Below, piece after piece: positions 16,367-27,253 of a stretch of DNA of 52,328 bases (positions are counted from its first letter, which is position 1; each line of letters starts with the position of its first letter). The position numbers were made by a program, and so were the translations under genes. The stretch spans positions 1 through 52,328 of the forward strand of contig CACFUX010000005.1 in NCBI GenBank assembly GCA_902569615.1. The letters run 5' to 3'. The DNA comes from an uncultured Pelagibacteraceae bacterium (GTDB lineage: Bacteria; Pseudomonadota; Alphaproteobacteria; Pelagibacterales; Pelagibacteraceae). The notes below the pieces were generated by a model. That model was not told the DNA's origin, made no database searches, and worked only from the letters and a program-made list of their open reading frames with translations.

Positions 16367-17602
16367 ATGAAGTTTAAAAGAAAAATTAATCCAAATACTA
16401 AATCAAGTCATAATTTTATTACAAAAAAAAGATTAAAAGAAGATGAAATAGATTTCCAAAAATTAAGATCTTATAGACTTGATAGAGTTAAAAAAGAATT
16501 AGAAAAAAATAGAATAGAGGCTTGTATACTATTTGATCCAGTAAACATCAGATATGCATTAGACACTGTTAATATGAGTGTTTATAACATGCACAATCTT
16601 ACAAGATATTGTTTTGTTCCAGTAAATGGTCCAACAATATTGTATGAGTATTTTAACTGTGAAATATTATCAAAGGATTTAGATTTAATTGATGAAATAA
16701 GACCCGCAATAACTTGGGATTACTTTAGCAACGGTGATCAAGCGAGCAAACAATTAAAAAAATGGATTAATGAGATCAAAGATCTATCTAAATCTTATTT
16801 TAAAAGCAAAAGAGTAGCAATTGATGTTTTAAACGGACCTGCAGTTTCTGAATTAAATAAAGAAGGTATTGAAGTTTTGGATGCAAAATTAATACTTGAA
16901 CAAGCAAGAGTTATTAAATCACCAGAAGAATTAAAATGCATGAAAGCAGCAATAGAGGTTGCTGAAATTGGTGTTGAAAAAATGCGTAAAGAATTAAAAG
17001 CTGGAATGACCGAGGATGAACTATGGTCAATTTTACACAAAACTAATATTGAACATGGTGGAGAATGGATTGAATGTAGAATTTTATCATCAGGTCAAAG
17101 AACAAATCCTTGGATGCAAGAAAGTAGCAATAAAATTATTCAAAAAGGTGAAATAGTTTCATTTGATACTGATATGGTTGGTCCTTATGGATATTGCGCA
17201 GATATATCTAGAACTTTTGTGGAGGGACATAAATTCAATGAGGAACAAAAAAAATTATACAAAATGGCCGTTGAACATATAGATCACAATTATAGATTGA
17301 TTAAGCCTGGAGTTTCATTCAAAGAATTTACAAAAAAATCATGGAAGCTTCCTGAAGAATATTATGGAAATAGATATTCATGTATGGTGCATGGAATTGG
17401 ACTTTGTGATGAATGGCCACAAATTAAATACCCGACCGACGGTGGACAAAGTGATGGTTGTTTTGAAAAAAATATGACCATAACAGTCGAAAGTTATATA
17501 GGTAAAGTTGGTGGAAAAGAAGGTGTTAAACTAGAACAGCAATATTTAGTTGGTGAAAATAATCTTGAACTTTTATCACATCATCCTTTAGAACAATTAT
17601 AA
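16367..17602 (+). CDS. dddP: DddP-like M24-family metalloenzyme (putative DMSP lyase)
   Basis: 411-aa pita-bread-fold protein of the M24 (creatinase/prolidase) family that resembles DMSP lyase DddP rather than an aminopeptidase. Characteristic segments are ILFDPVNIRYALDTVNM, EHGGEWIECRILSSGQRTNP and VHGIGLCDEWP. Metal ligands expected from DddP are all present: Asp267, Asp269, Asp279, His342, Glu375 and Glu390. Asp348 falls at the position of DddP's catalytic Asp, six residues after the ligand His. DddP cleaves DMSP to DMS and acrylate. The gene is shorter at the N-terminus than roseobacter DddP. It lies inside a betaine-type operon, so a related onium substrate is possible. An AcuI-like gene is in the same window. 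Confidence 0.78.
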   Translation: MKFKRKINPNTKSSHNFITKKRLKEDEIDFQKLRSYRLDRVKKELEKNRIEACILFDPVNIRYALDTVNMSVYNMHNLTRYCFVPVNGPTILYEYFNCEILSKDLDLIDEIRPAITWDYFSNGDQASKQLKKWINEIKDLSKSYFKSKRVAIDVLNGPAVSELNKEGIEVLDAKLILEQARVIKSPEELKCMKAAIEVAEIGVEKMRKELKAGMTEDELWSILHKTNIEHGGEWIECRILSSGQRTNPWMQESSNKIIQKGEIVSFDTDMVGPYGYCADISRTFVEGHKFNEEQKKLYKMAVEHIDHNYRLIKPGVSFKEFTKKSWKLPEEYYGNRYSCMVHGIGLCDEWPQIKYPTDGGQSDGCFEKNMTITVESYIGKVGGKEGVKLEQQYLVGENNLELLSHHPLEQL

Positions 17603-18009
17603 TGAAAATAATTTTAGTAATGGGATTGCCGGGCGCAGGCAAAACAACCCTAGTGAATGAGTTAGAAAAATTAATTAAATGTAAAATATTAAATGCAGAT
17701 AAAATGAGAAAAGCCGCAAATGATTGGGATTTCTCGATGGAAGGTAGAAAAAGACAAGCAAAGAGAATGTCTGATGCAGCAATTAAATTAAAAAAAGAAG
17801 GAAATAATGTAATCGCAGATTTTATTTGTCCAACACTAGAAGCACAAGAATTATTTCAATCAGATTACATTATTTGGGTAGATACAATTAAAGAAGGAAG
17901 ATTTGAAGATACAAATCAAATGTTTGTAAAACCTGAAAAATTTAATTTTCATGTTACAACACAAGATGCTAAGATGTGGGCATTTAAAATTTTGGAGGAT
18001 TTAAAATAA
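17602..18009 (+). CDS. Small P-loop kinase (adenylylsulfate kinase-like/AAA_33)
   Basis: 135-aa P-loop protein with Walker A GLPGAGKTT at residues 8-16, an ILNADKMR segment typical of zeta-toxin/APS-kinase-like small-molecule kinases, and a lid-like basic helix (MEGRKRQAKRMSD). It is shorter than genuine APS kinase (~200 aa) and no ATP sulfurylase is nearby, so sulfate activation is unlikely. The substrate is unknown. It overlaps the DddP-like gene and the next nucleotidylyltransferase gene by 1 base each. A kinase directly followed by a nucleotidylyltransferase suggests consecutive phosphorylation and nucleotidylation of one metabolite (inference). Confidence 0.8.
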   Translation: MKIILVMGLPGAGKTTLVNELEKLIKCKILNADKMRKAANDWDFSMEGRKRQAKRMSDAAIKLKKEGNNVIADFICPTLEAQELFQSDYIIWVDTIKEGRFEDTNQMFVKPEKFNFHVTTQDAKMWAFKILEDLK

Positions 18010-18383
18010 TGTCTTATAAATGGGATAATAAAAAACCAACAGCACAAATGCTAGGAAGATGGCAACCATTTCATGATGGTCATTATGCATTATTTGAAGA
18101 AATTATAAAAAAAACAGGACAAGTATGTATACAAATTAGGGATGTTCAAGGTGTAGACGATAATCCTTTTGATTTTGAAACAGTAAAGAAAAAAATAGAA
18201 GAAAGATTAAACCCTGAATATGAAGGAAGATTTAAAATAATTTTAGTACCGAATATAACAAACATTTGTTACGGAAGAGGAGTTGGTTACAAAATAGAAG
18301 AAATTGTTATGCCAGAAGAAATTCAAAAAATATCAGCAACTAAAATCAGAGCTAAAATGCGGAAAGACGGAGAACTAAAGTGA
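18009..18383 (+). CDS. Cytidylyltransferase-like nucleotidylyltransferase
   Basis: 124-aa HIGH-superfamily nucleotidylyltransferase. The nucleotide-binding motif is GRWQPFHDGH at residues 16-25 (HxGH form), and the closing ISATKIR is at 108-114, matching the ISSTxIR motif. Its compact size is near that of glycerol-3-phosphate cytidylyltransferase or CoaD-type enzymes, but specificity residues cannot be assigned. It follows the small kinase with a 1-base overlap and overlaps the HalD-like gene by 4 bases. It probably attaches CMP or AMP to a phosphorylated compound made by the neighbour (inference). Regulation is as for the operon. Confidence 0.83.
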   Translation: MSYKWDNKKPTAQMLGRWQPFHDGHYALFEEIIKKTGQVCIQIRDVQGVDDNPFDFETVKKKIEERLNPEYEGRFKIILVPNITNICYGRGVGYKIEEIVMPEEIQKISATKIRAKMRKDGELK

Positions 18384-19231
18384 ATGAAAGACTTAAGTCA
18401 ATCGTAGATCTAAAAAAATATCCGATCTATGACTTAAATTCTCCTACAATTAAAAATTTAATTAAAAAATGTAAAAAAGAGTTAGACCAATATAGTTGTT
18501 CAACTATACCTAATTTTATTTTACCAAAATCATTAAAAATAATGAACTCCGAATTAAAAAATCAGTTAGATGAAGTTTATATGTCTAAAGAAAGTATAAA
18601 TCCTTATTTATATTCTGAAGACAATCCAAAATTACCAGAGAATCATCCAAAAAGAACTTTTATGAATAGATATAATGGATATTTAAATTCAGATTGTTTT
18701 CCTAAAAATTCTGAAATGAAATATTTATATGAAACAGACGAACTTTTAAAATTTGTTTCAGCGTGCCTAGGAGTTTCTCCAATTTATAGATGGGCAGACC
18801 CATTAGCATGTCATGCATATAATGTCATGAAACCTGAAGGCATCCTTCCTTGGCATTTTGATAGTTGTGAATTTACATTAAGCTTAATGATTCAAAAGCC
18901 AGAGAAGGGGGGAATATTTGAATATTGTCCAAATATTCGGGAACCAGGAAATGAAAATTTTGAAGAGGTTAAAAAAGTTTTAAATGGTGACAGAACAAGG
19001 GTTAAACAACTTAAATTAGAACCAGGCGACCTACAAATATTTAAAGGTAGATTTACACTTCATAGGGTAACAAAAATAGAAGGTCAAAAATCTAGATATA
19101 TGTGTATCCCTGCTTATGTTTTGGATCCTTGGAGAGTCAATACCCCAGAGCATTCAAAAGCAATTTATGGCAAAGTATTGCCAATTCATTTAGAGAGAAA
19201 TGTAGCTAGATCAGATGGTTTAGCAGATTAA
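18380..19231 (+). CDS. HalD/BesD-family Fe(II)/2-oxoglutarate oxygenase
   Basis: 283-aa jelly-roll oxygenase resembling the HalD/BesD/ArpA group, some members of which act on free amino acids such as lysine. The iron site appears complete: His159-x-Asp161 (PWHFDSCEFTLSLM) and His228 (FTLHRV), with Arg239 to bind 2-oxoglutarate. Halogenases of this family have Gly in place of the Asp, so retention of Asp161 predicts hydroxylation. The coding frame overlaps the nucleotidylyltransferase by 4 bases and the carnitine dehydrogenase-like gene by 1 base. With a carnitine enzyme next door, hydroxylation of a trimethyl-amino acid is an attractive but untested idea. Confidence 0.82.
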   Translation: MNERLKSIVDLKKYPIYDLNSPTIKNLIKKCKKELDQYSCSTIPNFILPKSLKIMNSELKNQLDEVYMSKESINPYLYSEDNPKLPENHPKRTFMNRYNGYLNSDCFPKNSEMKYLYETDELLKFVSACLGVSPIYRWADPLACHAYNVMKPEGILPWHFDSCEFTLSLMIQKPEKGGIFEYCPNIREPGNENFEEVKKVLNGDRTRVKQLKLEPGDLQIFKGRFTLHRVTKIEGQKSRYMCIPAYVLDPWRVNTPEHSKAIYGKVLPIHLERNVARSDGLAD

Positions 19232-20166
19232 TGAAAAAAATTTCTGTTATCGGTGCAGGGGTAATTGGCTCAGGATGGATCATAAGATTTTTAGCTCACG
19301 ATAAGAAAGTTACAGCATATGATAAAGATTTAAAATTAAAAAAAAAAATTATTGCAGAAATAAGAAGAACTTGGCCATATGTTAAAAAACTTTTTAATAA
19401 AAAAAAACTTAAACTTAAAAACTTTAGATATGTAACATCTTTAAAGGAAGCTTTAAAAGATGCAGATTTTATCCAAGAATGTGCACCAGAAAATTATAAG
19501 TTAAAAACTAAATTAATGGAAACTATTGGAAATTATTCCAAACCTAATGCCATTATCTCTTCAAGTTCTTCAGGTTTACTTCCATCAAAGATTTATTCAA
19601 AATGTAAAAATCCTTCAAGAACTATTATAGCTCACCCATTTAATCCTGTTTATATGATTCCAGGTGTAGAACTAGTACCTGGAAAAAAAACATCAAAAAA
19701 AATATTAAATAAAGCTAATAGATTTTACAAATCTATATCTATGAATCCAATAATTCTTAAAAAAGAATTACCAGGATATTTATCAGACAGGCTCCAAGAA
19801 GCCTTATGGAGAGAAGCCTTACATATTGTAAATGAAGGTTATGCAACTACAAAAGATTTAGATAGAGCAATTGAAGATGGCCCTGGTCTTAGATGGTCTT
19901 TAATGGGTACTTTTTTAACATTTCATTTGGCAGGAGGTAAAGCTGGGATGAAGCATATGTTAGAACAATTTGGACCTGCGTTAAAATTACCTTGGACAAA
20001 ACTGAAAGCCCCTAAACTTTCAAAAAAACTTTCATCGAGAGTTATTACCGGCACTAGAAAACAAGCAAAAGGTAAATCAGTGGAAGAAATATCAAAAATT
20101 AGAGATGAATATTTAGTCAAACTTCAGAAGTTAAGAAAAAAATATGAAGACAAGATAAGAAAATGA
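19231..20166 (+). CDS. lcdH: L-carnitine dehydrogenase-like 3-hydroxyacyl dehydrogenase
   Basis: 311-aa NAD-dependent dehydrogenase with the Rossmann motif GAGVIGSGW at 8-16, HPFNP in the middle, and a C-terminal segment GPGLRWSLMGTFLTFHLAGG that I recognise as the L-carnitine dehydrogenase signature rather than 3-hydroxybutyryl-CoA dehydrogenase. The reaction would be L-carnitine to 3-dehydrocarnitine. In known pathways a BKACE-type cleavage enzyme then yields acetyl groups and glycine betaine. No such enzyme is in the window, but the glycine betaine branch is. It overlaps the HalD-like gene by 1 base. The C-terminal ~40 residues are a lysine-rich helix. Confidence 0.88.
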   Translation: MKKISVIGAGVIGSGWIIRFLAHDKKVTAYDKDLKLKKKIIAEIRRTWPYVKKLFNKKKLKLKNFRYVTSLKEALKDADFIQECAPENYKLKTKLMETIGNYSKPNAIISSSSSGLLPSKIYSKCKNPSRTIIAHPFNPVYMIPGVELVPGKKTSKKILNKANRFYKSISMNPIILKKELPGYLSDRLQEALWREALHIVNEGYATTKDLDRAIEDGPGLRWSLMGTFLTFHLAGGKAGMKHMLEQFGPALKLPWTKLKAPKLSKKLSSRVITGTRKQAKGKSVEEISKIRDEYLVKLQKLRKKYEDKIRK

Positions 20167-20181
20167 TAGTAATAAAATATT

Positions 20182-20955
20182 ATGAATGTTTTGGTCAAAA
20201 ATTTAGGTAATGGAATTAAAAATATAATAATAAATGATCCAAAAACTTATAATTCATTGTCTTTTGTAACCTTAAAGACTCTTTTAAATACTTTTAAAAA
20301 ACTTGATAAAGATAGCTCAACAAAAGTAATTATTTTAGAAGGAGCAGGAAAAGGTTTTAGTGCTGGTCATAATTTAAAAGAAGTAAAAAGTTTAAAGAAA
20401 AGATCTAAATATCTAAAACTATTTAATCTTTGTTCAAAGTTGATGATTCAAATAGTTGAAGGAAGAAAACCAGTTATAGCAAAAGTACATGGAGCAGCTT
20501 ATGCAGCTGGATGTCAATTAGCAACTAGTTGTGATTTAGCTTACTGCACAAATGAAGCAACTTTTGCTACTCCTGGAGTTAATATTGGTTTATTTTGTAG
20601 CACTCCAATGGTTGCAGTTAGTAGAAAAATCAGCAGAAAAAGAATGATGAAAATGCTTTTAACTGGAGAACCTATTAACGCAAAATATGCAAAGGAAATA
20701 GGATTAATCAATGATTGTTTTTCAAAATCAAATCTTAACAAAGAAGTTTTAAAGGTTGCAAAAACAATTGCGTCTAAATCAAATTTAACAATAAAAATTG
20801 GAAAGCAAGCTTTTTATAAACAACTAGAAATGCCATTAAGGAAAGCTTATGAATATACAAGTAGAATGATGACTTTGAATATGATGTCTATAGATGCTCA
20901 TGAAGGTATATCAGCTTTTTTAAACAAGCGAAAACCTAAGTGGAAAAATAAATGA
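20182..20955 (+). CDS. Enoyl-CoA hydratase/isomerase-family protein (ECHDC3-like)
   Basis: 257-aa crotonase-fold protein. The acyl-CoA oxyanion-hole segments FSAGHNLKE and HGAAYAAGCQLA are present. Both catalytic glutamates of enoyl-CoA hydratase are replaced: Gln in AGCQLA and Gly in TPGVNIGLFCSTP. The ATPGVNIGLFCSTP stretch is typical of the ECHDC3-like subgroup, whose reaction is unknown. It is therefore unlikely to be a simple hydratase; a thioester hydrolase, lyase or isomerase role is possible. It lies 15 bases after the carnitine dehydrogenase-like gene and overlaps the CoA-binding protein by 4 bases, suggesting CoA-thioester chemistry in this part of the operon. Confidence 0.85.
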   Translation: MNVLVKNLGNGIKNIIINDPKTYNSLSFVTLKTLLNTFKKLDKDSSTKVIILEGAGKGFSAGHNLKEVKSLKKRSKYLKLFNLCSKLMIQIVEGRKPVIAKVHGAAYAAGCQLATSCDLAYCTNEATFATPGVNIGLFCSTPMVAVSRKISRKRMMKMLLTGEPINAKYAKEIGLINDCFSKSNLNKEVLKVAKTIASKSNLTIKIGKQAFYKQLEMPLRKAYEYTSRMMTLNMMSIDAHEGISAFLNKRKPKWKNK

Positions 20956-21419
20956 TTGATGATCAAATAAAAGAAATTCTTAAAAATTCTAAAACTATTG
21001 CAATGATAGGAGTTAGTTCAGAAAAGAAAGGAGAAGATCCTAAAAATTTAAAAAGAAAGCCAGCAAATGTTGTTATGAAGTATATGCAAGATTTTGGCTA
21101 TAAAGTAATACCTGTAAACCCTTTTGCGACAGGAGAAGTGATAAATGGAGAAACAGTTCTCAAAAGTTTAGATAGTATCTATGAAAAAATAGATATAGTT
21201 GATATATTTCGACCATCAAAGGAAACACCTGGTTTTGCTAAAGAAGCTATCAAAATTGGAGCTAAAACTCTATGGTTACAATATGGAATTCAAAATGAGG
21301 AAGCTAAAAAAATTTCTTATGAAGCTAATATTAATTATATTGAAAACAAATGTATAAAGCAAGAATACCAAAAACTTTTTCAAAAATCTAACCCAGTTTT
21401 TCCGGTACTAAAAAGTTAG
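20952..21419 (+). CDS. CoA-binding domain protein (YccU-type)
   Basis: 155-aa Rossmann-like protein matching the CoA_binding_2 family (N-terminal KTIAMIGVSSEKKGEDP, middle YKVIPVNPFATGE, then VDIVDIFRPSKETPGFAKEA and TLWLQYGI). It corresponds to the N-terminal domain of succinyl-CoA synthetase alpha without the ligase part. The function of stand-alone members is not known. It overlaps the crotonase-like gene by 4 bases and msrA by 1 base. Two adjacent CoA-related proteins near the carnitine dehydrogenase-like gene hint at a CoA intermediate (inference). Confidence 0.88.
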   Translation: MIDDQIKEILKNSKTIAMIGVSSEKKGEDPKNLKRKPANVVMKYMQDFGYKVIPVNPFATGEVINGETVLKSLDSIYEKIDIVDIFRPSKETPGFAKEAIKIGAKTLWLQYGIQNEEAKKISYEANINYIENKCIKQEYQKLFQKSNPVFPVLKS

Positions 21420-21988
21420 TGAAAAAAATTTTAATATTATTTTTTTTTTTACAAACATCTGTTTACTCACAAAATTTAGAAAGAGCGTATTTTGCTGGTG
21501 GTTGTTTTTGGTGTATGGAGGAGTCTTTTGAAAAAAAGAACGGGGTAACAGAAGTAATTTCAGGTTATTCAGGCGGTACTATAAGTAACCCAACATATGA
21601 AGAAGTGACATATGGAAATACTGGTCATTTTGAAGTAATTGAAGTTATTTATGATAAAAATAAAACAAATTTCAAAGATTTACTTGATCATTTTTGGATA
21701 AATATTGATCCTTTCGACCAGTATGGCCAATTTTGTGATAAAGGTTATAGTTATAGATCAGTAGCATTTTATCAAAATCAAGAGCAAAAAAATTTTATAG
21801 AAAACAGCATAATGGCTTTAGAAGAAAAATTTAATAAAAAAATTGTGACATATGTCAGAGAATTCGACAGATTTTATAAAGCAGAAGCAATACATCAAGA
21901 CTATTACCGAGAAAAATTTTTGAATTATTTAAGATATAAAAAAGCTTGTGGAAGAGAAAGAATATTAAATAGAATTTGGAATAAATGA
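21419..21988 (+). CDS. msrA: Peptide-methionine (S)-S-oxide reductase MsrA, exported form
   Basis: 189-aa enzyme that reduces methionine-S-sulfoxide. The catalytic motif GCFWCMEE is at residues 28-35 with Cys29 as the nucleophile. YSGG and GHFEVIEVIYD follow in standard positions. The first ~18 residues (KKILILFFFLQTSVYS) form a signal peptide, so it probably works in the periplasm. The start is GTG at 21419, sharing one base with the upstream stop; this is the only start that keeps the signal peptide. A C-terminal CGRERILNRIW could hold a resolving cysteine. It might protect transporter proteins or act on a small sulfoxide. Confidence 0.93.
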   Translation: MKKILILFFFLQTSVYSQNLERAYFAGGCFWCMEESFEKKNGVTEVISGYSGGTISNPTYEEVTYGNTGHFEVIEVIYDKNKTNFKDLLDHFWINIDPFDQYGQFCDKGYSYRSVAFYQNQEQKNFIENSIMALEEKFNKKIVTYVREFDRFYKAEAIHQDYYREKFLNYLRYKKACGRERILNRIWNK

Positions 21989-22550
21989 AAAAAATTTTTT
22001 TAGTTTATGGACATTATAATGACAAATCGTTTAACGCAGCAATAAGAGATACTTTTATAAAAACAGCAGAAGAAAAGGGAAATAAAGTGGATTGTATTGA
22101 TTTATATAAAGAAAAATTTAATCCAGTATTCTCTGGTGAAAAACCAGATGATACTGTCTTAGATCACCAAAGAAGAATTGAAAAATCTGATGTAATTGTT
22201 TTAGTAGCTCCAATATGGAATTTTAGAATGCCAGCTATTGTTGAAGGCTGGATTGATAAAGTACTAGCACCACCTTGGGCATTTAAATTTAAAAAATTAT
22301 TTGGAAATTATGGATACCCTGTTGGTAATTTAAAAGGAAAAAGTGCGATTGTCTTTTGCACGTATGGCTCTCCCCAATTTGCTATCAGAACTTTTTTTTT
22401 GAATATGCCAACAAAAAGATTAAGGAGAGGAGTATTTAATATATGTGGAATTACAGATGTTATTTATAAAAGATTTTTTGCGGTACCATTTGTCTCAGAA
22501 AAAAAAAGAAAAAAATTTTTGGAAGATGTTAGAAATACAGCTTTAAATTT

Positions 22551-22554
<4 letters not shown>
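21985..22554 (+). CDS. Flavodoxin-fold NAD(P)H:quinone oxidoreductase
   Basis: 189-aa protein of the flavodoxin-like NQO1/KefF/MdaB family: N-terminal FLVYGHYNDKSFNAAI phosphate loop, the FMN-contact region VLVAPIWNFRMPAIVEGWIDKV near residue 73-94, and VFCTYGSP in the third loop. It should bind FMN or FAD and do two-electron reduction of quinones or similar compounds in the cytoplasm. It overlaps msrA and the DUF4864-like gene by 4 bases each. Its electron acceptor and any link to methyl-amine metabolism are unknown. Confidence 0.88.
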
Positions 22555-25526
<2,972 letters not shown>

Positions 25527-25527
<1 letters not shown>

Positions 25528-26276
25528 TGAAAATATTAGTAGCAGTTAAAAGAGTTATTGATTACAACGTACAAGTAAGAGTCAAAGAAGATGGCACTGG
25601 TGTTGTTACAGACAATGTAAAAATGTCTACAAATCCTCCAGATGATAATGCAATTGAAGAAGCAGTTAAAATAAAAGAATCAGGCAAAGCCAAAGAAGTT
25701 ATCGCTGTTACTATTGGCGAAGATAAAGCGCAAGAAACTGTTAGAAAAGCTTTAGCAGTTGGAGCCGACAGAGGTATTCATGTAAAAGTAGATGGAGTTA
25801 TAGAACCACTGGCTGTTTCAAAAATTTTACAAAAAATAGTAGAAAAAGAAAAACCAGATTTAGTATTTATGGGCAAACAAGCTATTGATGATGATTGTAA
25901 TCAAACTGGACAAATGTTAGCTGCTTTACTTAATTGGCCCCAAGCAACTTTTGCATCAAAAATTGAAGTTAAAGACAAATCTTTAGAAGTAACTAGAGAA
26001 GTAGATGAAGGTTTAGAAACTATAGAGACAAATATTCCTTCAATAGTAACTTGTGATCTAAGATTAAACGAACCTAGATATGCCTCTTTGCCAAATATTA
26101 TGAAAGCAAAGAAAAAACCTTTAGAACAAATTAATGTTTCAGATTTAGGAGTTGATACAAAAATTAGGATACAACAAATTAAAGTTGAAGAACCTCCAAA
26201 GAGAAAGGCAGGAATTAAAGTTGCTAATGTAGAAGAATTAGTACAAAAATTAAAAAATGAGGCAAAAGTAATATAA
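25527..26276 (+). CDS. etfB: Electron transfer flavoprotein beta subunit
   Basis: 249 aa, the normal length. Standard family segments are [13 protein letters not shown] at the start, [16 protein letters not shown], the AMP-binding loop [20 protein letters not shown], and [32 protein letters not shown], the recognition-loop region that docks partner dehydrogenases (described, not quoted, in its full extent near residues 155-190). It takes electrons from flavin dehydrogenases together with EtfA. It overlaps both neighbours by 1 base. Its position just after the second DMGDH-like gene says that enzyme is its main donor. Confidence 0.97.
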
Positions 26277-27229
26277 TGTCGGCACTACTAATAGCAGAGC
26301 ATAACAATAAAGAAGTTAAACCCTTTACATTTAATGCTATTACTGCTGCGTCTCAAATCGATCAAGATTTACATGTTTTAGTTATTGGTTATTCATGTGA
26401 AGCGGTAGCAAAGTCTATTTCTGAAGTTCCAAATGTAAAAAAAGTTATTCATATTGATGATCAAATTTATGAAAACTATTTACCTGAAAACTTTACACCC
26501 GCAGTAATAAAAAATTCTGAAAATTATTCTCATATTGTTTGTTCAGCTAATACTTTTGGTAAAAATTTAATGCCAAGAATTGCAGCATTATTAGATACAT
26601 CCCAAGTTAGTGATATTATTAAGGTAATATCTGCTGATACTTTTTTAAGACCAATTTATGCAGGAAATGCATTTGCAACTGTAAAAAGTACTGACACAAA
26701 AAAATGTATAACTATAAGACCTACATCTTTCGATCCAGCCCCAACAAGTGGTGGATCTGCAGAGATTGTAAAAGCTGAAAAAAGTGAAGAATCAAACTTG
26801 ACCAAATTTATAAAAAAAGAGGAAGTAAAGTCTGATAGACCAGAACTTGGAACTGCTAGAGTTGTTATATCAGGAGGTCGAGGAATGGCGAGTGGAGATA
26901 ATTTCAAATTAATCACAGCAATTGCGGATAAATTAAACGCAGCAATTGGTGCTTCCAGAGCGGCAGTAGATGCTGGATATATTACAAATGATCATCAAGT
27001 GGGACAAACTGGTAAAGTTGTTGTGCCAGATTTATATATTGCAGTTGGCATTTCTGGAGCTATTCAGCATTTAGCTGGAATGAAAGAGAGTAAAATCATA
27101 GTTGCGATCAACAAAGATGGGGAAGCGCCAATTTTTAGTGTTGCTGATTATGGTTTAGAGGCAGATTTGTTCGAGGCACTTCCTCAATTTTTGGAAGAAT
27201 TGAACAAATTAAACACTATACAAAAATAA
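26276..27229 (+). CDS. etfA: Electron transfer flavoprotein alpha subunit
   Basis: 317-aa FAD-binding subunit. The C-terminal FAD domain carries the classic [35 protein letters not shown] and GAIQHLAGM motifs in order. Together with EtfB it holds FAD and AMP and passes electrons to ETF:quinone oxidoreductase, whose gene follows after 24 bases. The start overlaps the etfB stop by 1 base. The length and frame are normal. Confidence 0.97.
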   Translation: MSALLIAEHNNKEVKPFTFNAITAASQIDQDLHVLVIGYSCEAVAKSISEVPNVKKVIHIDDQIYENYLPENFTPAVIKNSENYSHIVCSANTFGKNLMPRIAALLDTSQVSDIIKVISADTFLRPIYAGNAFATVKSTDTKKCITIRPTSFDPAPTSGGSAEIVKAEKSEESNLTKFIKKEEVKSDRPELGTARVVISGGRGMASGDNFKLITAIADKLNAAIGASRAAVDAGYITNDHQVGQTGKVVVPDLYIAVGISGAIQHLAGMKESKIIVAINKDGEAPIFSVADYGLEADLFEALPQFLEELNKLNTIQK

Positions 27230-27253
27230 CAAATACTGTAAAAAAATAATATT

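Noticed and set aside
17602..18009. Adenylylsulfate kinase CysC
   Set aside because: Too short, and no ATP sulfurylase or other sulfate-assimilation gene is nearby; kept as a small-molecule kinase.
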